This document shows, piece by piece, positions 58,990 to 64,000 of a DNA stretch of 64,000 bases. How positions within the stretch are numbered: position 1 is the stretch's first letter; each line of letters begins with the position of its first letter. Source of the DNA: Stigmatella ashevillena (GTDB lineage Bacteria > Myxococcota > Myxococcia > Myxococcales > Myxococcaceae); NCBI RefSeq assembly GCF_028368975.1, contig NZ_JAQNDM010000002.1:7930425-7994424 (forward strand), read 5' to 3'. The notes under the pieces are model-generated. The model was not told the DNA's origin, did no database searches, and was given only the letters and a program-made list of their open reading frames with translations. The position numbers were made by a program, and so were the translations under genes.

Positions 58990-59039
58990 GGAACTCCCAA
59001 ACGGCGCGGGATTTCTCAAAACGTGAAAACAAGTAAACG

Positions 59040-59067
59040 TTGACAGGCTCTGGGGGGCAGATTTACT
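59040..59067 (+). promoter_or_regulatory. sigma70-type promoter for the DUF5011 gene
   Basis: TTGACA (59040-59045), a 16-base spacer, TTTACT (59062-59067), about 78 bases before the ATG of the secreted protein, in the AT-rich 155-bp divergent gap next to the TssBC-fusion operon. Confidence 0.5.
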
Positions 59068-59144
59068 GTTCTACAAGATTTTGCCGCTACGGCTGCAACG
59101 CAACGAGGGCCGTCTATGGGGACGGACCACCACGGGGTGCGCAC

Positions 59145-60464
59145 ATGACGAAGCATGGGGCAGTGGGTACGATTGTTGGAGCATTTGTCGTTCTGTGTGG
59201 GTTGCCTGCCCTCGCGCAGACGCGCACGCCGTGGCAGATGCACAACGGTTTGGAGGTTTCGGCCACCAACCCCAACGGGTTCAAGAAGTTTACCTGTAAC
59301 CCCACGCAGCATGGCGCTGTCTGTGAATACGACGTTGCCACCATTCCGCCCCAGTCGGATTCGGGCTGGTCCATCGCGCCCAACGGCGAGACCATCGGAT
59401 TTTCCATCCCGTCGCGCGTGTGTCAGGCGCCCGTCACCTGTTTGGGCTACGGGGACTTCACCTACTTCCAGACCCTGGTGGATGTGCCCGCGAACGTGGC
59501 GGTGACCACGTTCACCATTGCCTTCAGCGGCATGGATGATGGCTCGCGGGTGAGCATCTTCAACTCGCAGTATCCCTCGGGGCTCGTCATCCCGGGCAGC
59601 TACGTCTACTTGGGGGGCTCCGGCACCACGAACCTCGGCGCCTACGTGAAGTCGGGGGAGATCAACCGCGTGGTCGTCACGCAGGTGGATGACTGCTGCT
59701 CGGAGAACAACCTGGACAGCGCCATCGTGGTGCTCAATGGCGAGCCGGTGGGCGCTGACTGCAACTCGGACCTCGAGTGCGATGATGGCAACTCCTGCAC
59801 CGCGGACATCTGCCAGTCGGATGGCTCCTGCGTCAGCCACACGCTGGCCTGCGTTGGCGGTGAGCTGTGCAACCCCCAGCCCCCGACCCTGAGCGCGCTG
59901 GCTTCCTACAGCAGCCACAACGCCTCCCAGCAGTCCAGCAGCACCTGCGAGATCATCCCCAGCAACATCGCCATCACCCTCAACGGCCCGCAGCACCTGC
60001 TGCTCGAGTGCGGTGTGGACTCCTGGGTGGACCAGGGCGCCCAGGCGTCGGATGCCTGTGGCTCGGTGGAAGTGGTCACCCACAACTCGGGCCATGACGC
60101 GTACGGCCCCGGCCCGAACACGTGCTCCGAGGGCACCTACTCGGTGCAGTACCGCGCCCTGGACGCGCAGAACAACGAAGTGCAGGTCGTCCGCTCGGTG
60201 CAGGTGGAGGACACCCTGGTTCCGGCGCTGACGCTCAAGGGTTCCGCGCACGAGTACCACAAGTGCGGCAGCCAGTGGGTGGACCCGGGCGCGGAGTCGT
60301 TCGACGAGTGCTACGGCAACATCTCGGCCGAGGTGAAGACGACGGGCTACGTGAACGGCTGGGTGCCGGGCCTCTACACGGTGATCTACTCGGTGACGGA
60401 CAGCGGCGGGAACTCCGCGACGCCGCTGACCCGGACGGTCGAGGTCGCCAACTGCCCCTGGTAG
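59145..60464 (+). CDS. Secreted protein with two DUF5011/HYR-like Ig domains
   Basis: A 439-residue protein with a cleavable signal (VVLCGLPALAQ, about 1-25). An N-terminal beta-sandwich (30-200) is followed by a Cys-rich DxxCxxxxCxxDxxCVS motif (DLECDDGNSCTADICQSDGSC). Two tandem Ig-like domains follow, of the DUF5011 type: LNGPQHLLLECGVDSWVDQGA and LKGSAHEYHKCGSQWVDPGAE, each with a conserved Cys pair and the ending GTYSVQYRALD or GLYTVIYSVTDSGGN. It is likely an extracellular or surface protein; there is no catalytic motif. It stands divergent from the TssBC-fusion operon, with a TTGACA promoter. A functional link to the T6SS is not implied. Confidence 0.8.
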   Translation: MTKHGAVGTIVGAFVVLCGLPALAQTRTPWQMHNGLEVSATNPNGFKKFTCNPTQHGAVCEYDVATIPPQSDSGWSIAPNGETIGFSIPSRVCQAPVTCLGYGDFTYFQTLVDVPANVAVTTFTIAFSGMDDGSRVSIFNSQYPSGLVIPGSYVYLGGSGTTNLGAYVKSGEINRVVVTQVDDCCSENNLDSAIVVLNGEPVGADCNSDLECDDGNSCTADICQSDGSCVSHTLACVGGELCNPQPPTLSALASYSSHNASQQSSSTCEIIPSNIAITLNGPQHLLLECGVDSWVDQGAQASDACGSVEVVTHNSGHDAYGPGPNTCSEGTYSVQYRALDAQNNEVQVVRSVQVEDTLVPALTLKGSAHEYHKCGSQWVDPGAESFDECYGNISAEVKTTGYVNGWVPGLYTVIYSVTDSGGNSATPLTRTVEVANCPW

Positions 60465-60488
60465 TCGCCGGGACAGCGGAGATGTGAA

Positions 60489-60528
60489 GGAGGGGTTGGG
60501 GGCGGCGAGGCCGTCTCCAGCCCCTTCC
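60489..60528 (+). terminator. Terminator-like hairpin after the DUF5011 gene
   Basis: GGAGGGGTTGG (60489-60499) can pair with CCAGCCCCTTCC (60517-60528), with one bulge and one G-U pair, followed by a pyrimidine-rich GTCTTTGTC. This is plausible Rho-independent termination before the next gene. Confidence 0.4.
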
Positions 60529-60568
60529 GTCTTTGTCGCTGGGCCCGGGCTGATAGCCTGGGAGGCGG

Positions 60569-61714
60569 ATGCCTCGTCTTTTCGCCCCTTCTCAGCGCTG
60601 GTTGTTCGGCCGTGAAACCGACTTGGCCGTCTTCGCGGGAACCGCGCTCGTGTCCGTGGCCTTGGTCGCCGCGGCCCCCTGGCTGGGCGCGGTGGGCGAT
60701 ACCCCCCTGTGGGCCTGGGTGCTGCTCGTCGTCTGTGTGGACGTGGCGCACGTCTGGTCCACGGTGTTCCGGACCTACTTGGACAGGGAGGAGCTGCTCC
60801 GGCGTCCCGCGCTCTATGCCATCGCCCCGCTGGCCGCCTACGTCACCGGGGTTCTGGCCTATCTGGTCTCGGCGGGCCTGTTCTGGCGGCTCTTTGCCTA
60901 CACCGCCCTCTTGCACTTCGTGCGCCAGCAATACGGCTGGGGGGCGCTCTACGACCGCAAGGCGCGGACGTCGGACGCCGAGCGGCGGCTGGACGCGGCT
61001 GCCCTCTATGCGGCCACGTTGGGCCCGGTGGTCTGGTGGCACGCGAACCTGCCGCGCGAGTTCTGGTGGTTCGTGGAGAACGATTTTCTCTCCGGCTTGC
61101 CAGGTTGGGCGGGCACGCTCGCGCTGTGGATCCACGGCGGAGTGCTGGTGGCCTGGGCGGGCTTCCAGGCCACGCGTGTGCTCCGAGGAGAGGGGCTCCA
61201 GGTGGGCAAGGTGTTGCTGGTGCTGGCCACCTGGGGGACGTGGTTTGGAGGCATCGTCCTGGCGCGGGATGACTTCGCGTTCACGGTAATGAACGTCCTG
61301 CTTCATGGCGTGCCCTATTTCGCGCTCCTGTTCCGGTATGCGCGGGGGAGGAACGCGGAAGGGGGCTATGGGCCCTGGGCGCTATTGCTGCGCGCCGGGC
61401 TGCCGGGTTTCCTCTTGTTCCTGGGGGCGCTGGCGTTCGCCGAGGAATTCCTGTGGGACCGGCTGGTCTGGCACGACCGGCCGCTGCTCTTTGGGGACAG
61501 TGGCTTCGTGCTGGCTCCCGATGTGCTGGCACTGGTGGTGCCGCTGCTGGCGCTGCCTCAGGCCACGCACTATGTGCTGGATGCCTTCATCTGGAAGGCG
61601 GGCAAGGATCCGGCGCTGCTCGGTCGGCTCGGATGGCGTGCCCCGGTGCGAGAAGGTTCTCCATTGGGCACGGCTCCCGCGTCTTCAGTAGCCATGGCGC
61701 GCCCCACGGACTAA
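60569..61714 (+). CDS. Polytopic membrane protein, unknown function
   Basis: A 381-residue integral membrane protein with about nine to ten hydrophobic helices and aromatic-rich interfacial segments. Several intramembrane or interfacial histidines stand out (DVAHVWSTVFRTY, LLHFVRQQYGW, WWHANLPREFWW, NVLLHGVPYF, PQATHYVLDAFIW). This spacing is compatible with a metal-binding membrane oxygenase or carotenoid-cleavage-like protein, but no family motif was confirmed. ATG 60569 follows GGGAGGCGG. The gene ends 13 bp before the trehalose gene, so the pair may be cotranscribed. Confidence 0.8.
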   Translation: MPRLFAPSQRWLFGRETDLAVFAGTALVSVALVAAAPWLGAVGDTPLWAWVLLVVCVDVAHVWSTVFRTYLDREELLRRPALYAIAPLAAYVTGVLAYLVSAGLFWRLFAYTALLHFVRQQYGWGALYDRKARTSDAERRLDAAALYAATLGPVVWWHANLPREFWWFVENDFLSGLPGWAGTLALWIHGGVLVAWAGFQATRVLRGEGLQVGKVLLVLATWGTWFGGIVLARDDFAFTVMNVLLHGVPYFALLFRYARGRNAEGGYGPWALLLRAGLPGFLLFLGALAFAEEFLWDRLVWHDRPLLFGDSGFVLAPDVLALVVPLLALPQATHYVLDAFIWKAGKDPALLGRLGWRAPVREGSPLGTAPASSVAMARPTD

Positions 61715-61727
61715 TTCGTGGAGTCCT

Positions 61728-63899
61728 ATGTCCCGACTCCTGCTGGTCTCCAACCGCCTCCCTGTCACCGTCAAGGCCGAGAAGGACCAGGTCTCCGTGG
61801 TCCGCAGTGCCGGAGGGCTGGCCACGGGCTTGAGTGGCCCGCACGAACGTTCCGGTGGACTGTGGATCGGCTGGCCCGGGGACGTGTCCCGCCTGTCTCC
61901 GGAGCAGCGGACGAAGGTGGACGCGCAACTGGCGGACTTGCGCTGCGTGCCGCTGTACCTCAGCGCCAGCGAGGTCAGCCGCTTCTACGAGGGCTATTCC
62001 AACCGCGTCCTCTGGCCGCTGTGCCACTACCTGCTGGACCGGATGCCGCAGCAGGACCGGGATTGGGATGCCTACGCCAAGGTCAACGAGCGCTTCGCGG
62101 AGCTGGTGGCAAGCCATTACCAGCCGGGCGACACCATCTGGGTGCACGACTACCAGCTGATGCTGGTGCCGGGCTTGTTGCGCAAGCGCCTGCCCGAGGC
62201 GCGCATCGGTTTCTTCCACCACATCCCGTTTCCCTCGAGCGAGATCTTCCGCACGCTGCCCCGCCGCGAGGCGCTGGTGCGGGGCCTGTTGGGCGCGGAC
62301 CTCGTGGGTTTCCATACGACGAGCTACGTGCACCACTTCTCCAACACGCTGTTGCAGGTGCTGGGGTTGGAGACCGAGGTGGACCACGTCACCCACGAGG
62401 GACGCACCGTGCGCCTCGGGGCCTTTCCCATGGGCATCGATGCGGCGTCCTTCGAGCGTCTGGCCCAGGAGCAGGGCACGCTGGATGAGGTGAAAGTGCT
62501 CCGGGAGCGGGCGACGGGGCAGCGGCTGCTGGTGGGCGTGGACCGGCTGGACTACACGAAGGGGATTCCCCGGAGACTGCTGGCCGTGCAGCGCCTGCTG
62601 GAGCGCGAGCCCTCCTTGCGCGGGCGGGTGCGGTTCATCCAGGTGGCGGTGCCCAGCCGCACCCAGGTGGAGGACTACGCCGCCTACCGCGAGGAGGTGG
62701 ACGAGCTGGTGGGCCGCATCAATGGGCTCTACGGCACCATTCACAATGTCCCGGTGCACTACCTCTACCGCTCCCTCAACGAGCGGCAGCTGACGGCGCT
62801 GTACCGGGGGGCGGATGTGATGTTGGTGACGCCCATCCGGGACGGGATGAACCTGGTGGCCAAGGAGTTTTGCGCGGCGAGGCCAGACGAAGATGGGGTG
62901 CTGCTCCTGAGCGAGTTTGCTGGCGCCGCCAACGAGCTGTGCGAGGCCACGTCCGTCAATCCTTATGACGTGGAGGGAATGACGGACGCCATCCTGAAGG
63001 CCCTGGAAATGCCCGCCACGGAGCGCCAGCAGCGCATGCGTGCCCTTCGCGCGAGGGTGAAGGCGCACGACGTGCATTGGTGGGTGGGCCGCTTCCTGGA
63101 CACGCTTCAGTCCATCCCTGCCCCGGCCAAACAGCCGGGACCCTCGGCGGCCAAGGACATCATGGCCCGCCTGAAGGCCGCCGGGCGGCGGGTCTTGCTG
63201 CTCGACTATGACGGGACGCTCGTGGGGTATGCCGCCCGGCCGGAGCTGGCTTCCCCCGATCCCGAGTTGAAGTCACTGCTGAAGCGGGTCGCGGCCTTGC
63301 CCCACACCACCGTTCATATCGTCAGCGGGCGGGCCAAGGAGACGCTGGAGGCCTGGCTGGGAGACTTGCCGGTGGGGCTGCACGCCGAGCATGGGCTCTG
63401 GTCCCATCCCAAGCCGGGGGGGGAGTGGAAGATGCTGGAGGGGGTGTCCCCCGAGTGGAAGGCGCGGGCGCGTCCGCTGCTGGATTCCTTCACCGCGCGC
63501 ATTCCGGGCTCCTTCGTGGAGGAGAAGACCGCGTCGCTGGCGTGGCACTACCGGCAAGTGGACGCCGGCTATGGCGCCTCCCAGGCCCGAGAGCTGCGGC
63601 TGAAGCTGATCGAGCTCTTTGCCCAGGGGCCATTGGAAGTGCTGCCCGGGGACAAAGTGGTGGAGGTCCGTCCCCAGGGGGCACACAAGGGCCGTGTGGT
63701 GACCCAGGTCATGGAAGCATTGGGACCGGGAGTCCTGGTGGCGGCCTTCGGAGATGATCGCACGGATGAGGATCTGTTCGGCGCGGTTCCCGAGGATGGG
63801 ATTGCCGTCCACGCGGGCGGACGGCCCACCCGCGCGGCTTACCGGGTGTCCGGGCCGGAGGAGGTGAGGCGGATCCTCGCTTCGTTGCTGGAGACGTGA
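61728..63899 (+). CDS. otsAB: Bifunctional trehalose-6-phosphate synthase/phosphatase
   Basis: A 723-residue fusion. The OtsA (GT20) domain, about 1-460, has [54 protein letters not shown] and [12 protein letters not shown] with ED. The OtsB (HAD phosphatase) domain, about 480-723, has the nucleophile motif [19 protein letters not shown] and [11 protein letters not shown]. Together these convert UDP-glucose (or another NDP-glucose) and glucose-6-phosphate to trehalose in the cytoplasm, for osmotic and desiccation protection and sporulation. All catalytic residues that I could check are present. ATG 61728 is 13 bp after the membrane protein gene. It converges on the partial gene at the right edge. 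Confidence 0.94.
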   Translation: MSRLLLVSNRLPVTVKAEKDQVSVVRSAGGLATGLSGPHERSGGLWIGWPGDVSRLSPEQRTKVDAQLADLRCVPLYLSASEVSRFYEGYSNRVLWPLCHYLLDRMPQQDRDWDAYAKVNERFAELVASHYQPGDTIWVHDYQLMLVPGLLRKRLPEARIGFFHHIPFPSSEIFRTLPRREALVRGLLGADLVGFHTTSYVHHFSNTLLQVLGLETEVDHVTHEGRTVRLGAFPMGIDAASFERLAQEQGTLDEVKVLRERATGQRLLVGVDRLDYTKGIPRRLLAVQRLLEREPSLRGRVRFIQVAVPSRTQVEDYAAYREEVDELVGRINGLYGTIHNVPVHYLYRSLNERQLTALYRGADVMLVTPIRDGMNLVAKEFCAARPDEDGVLLLSEFAGAANELCEATSVNPYDVEGMTDAILKALEMPATERQQRMRALRARVKAHDVHWWVGRFLDTLQSIPAPAKQPGPSAAKDIMARLKAAGRRVLLLDYDGTLVGYAARPELASPDPELKSLLKRVAALPHTTVHIVSGRAKETLEAWLGDLPVGLHAEHGLWSHPKPGGEWKMLEGVSPEWKARARPLLDSFTARIPGSFVEEKTASLAWHYRQVDAGYGASQARELRLKLIELFAQGPLEVLPGDKVVEVRPQGAHKGRVVTQVMEALGPGVLVAAFGDDRTDEDLFGAVPEDGIAVHAGGRPTRAAYRVSGPEEVRRILASLLET

Positions 63900-63926
63900 A
63901 GCGGAATCCGTAGGGACGTGGGCCCG

Positions 63927-64000
63927 TCACCGCGTGGCATCGAACAGCGCCAAGGTGCTAGGGGGAATGTCCTCCAGCGCGGCGATGAGTGGCATGGAGA
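63927..64000 (-). CDS. 3' end of a convergent gene (partial)
   Basis: Only the last 23 codons and TGA are inside the window (ending ...PPSTLALFDATR). The frame is open from the right edge, and its stop lies 27 bp after the trehalose gene stop. It is too short to identify. Confidence 0.3.
   Translation of the reverse strand, partial: SMPLIAALEDIPPSTLALFDATR

Noticed and set aside
61587-63077. 496-codon minus-strand frame
   Set aside because: Antisense to the trehalose gene, whose catalytic motifs are intact.

Overview
The window looks like chromosomal DNA of a fruiting myxobacterium (Myxococcales, Cystobacterineae; Myxococcus, Stigmatella, Corallococcus or Archangium type). This is inferred from the very high GC coding sequence, the abundance of lipoproteins, a eukaryote-like Ser/Thr kinase, myxobacterial paralogous families (DUSAM/TIGR02267 and DUF2381/TIGR02268), a MopE-type repeat protein and a C-terminal MYXO-CTERM-like tail (GG-C, hydrophobic stretch, RRR). 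No tRNA, rRNA, CRISPR array or insertion sequence was recognised.

Regions. (1) 1-6205: C-terminally cut Ser/Thr kinase and a GAF protein (both minus), a 517-bp hairpin-rich gap, then a plus-strand set of coiled-coil lipoprotein, sensor histidine kinase and NtrC-type sigma54 activator. (2) 6224-17005: housekeeping and accessory genes: MopE-like lipoprotein, glutathione reductase, MenB, RDD protein, DUSAM and DUF2381 genes, then a minus run of YjbQ, esterase, cyclophilin and another alpha/beta hydrolase. (3) 17084-22928: a tightly packed plus-strand operon of SpeD-like pyruvoyl decarboxylase, zinc-ribbon DUF4178 membrane protein, a 53-residue membrane peptide, DUF350, a membrane-embedded SpeE-type aminopropyltransferase and an exported Tat/lipoprotein FAD oxidase. 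It looks like a dedicated membrane polyamine or aminopropyl modification system. (4) 22950-28245: Mug glycosylase, beta-helix lipoprotein, an unrecognised protein and an OmpA-family protein. (5) 28288-36339: one 2683-residue ASH/choice-of-anchor-D repeat protein containing three nearly identical 981-bp tandem units.

(6) 36344-54139: a type VI secretion system (T6SS). A degenerate adenylate-forming-fold protein, a PAAR-like DUF4280 protein, an IglI/TssA-like protein and TssG are followed by a good promoter with an overlapping palindrome. Then come TssB, TssC, an Hcp-like tube protein, TssK, TssE, VgrG, a separate beta-helix needle protein, TssF, TssL, a 103-residue unknown, TssM and TssJ. No ClpV/TssH is encoded in the window. 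(7) 58989-54157, minus strand and converging on tssJ: a natural TssB-TssC sheath fusion, a second VgrG with an alanine-rich helical tail, and a 457-residue helical protein. I regard this three-gene module as the most novel part of the window: a second, compact contractile sheath/spike set with a candidate cargo. (8) 59145-64000: a secreted DUF5011-type protein, a polytopic membrane protein, a bifunctional trehalose-6-phosphate synthase/phosphatase, and the tail of a convergent gene running off the edge.

Many plus-strand genes overlap by 4 bases (ATGA or GTGA), which supports operon reading in regions 1, 3 and 6. All domain calls are from reading the translations; no database search was run.
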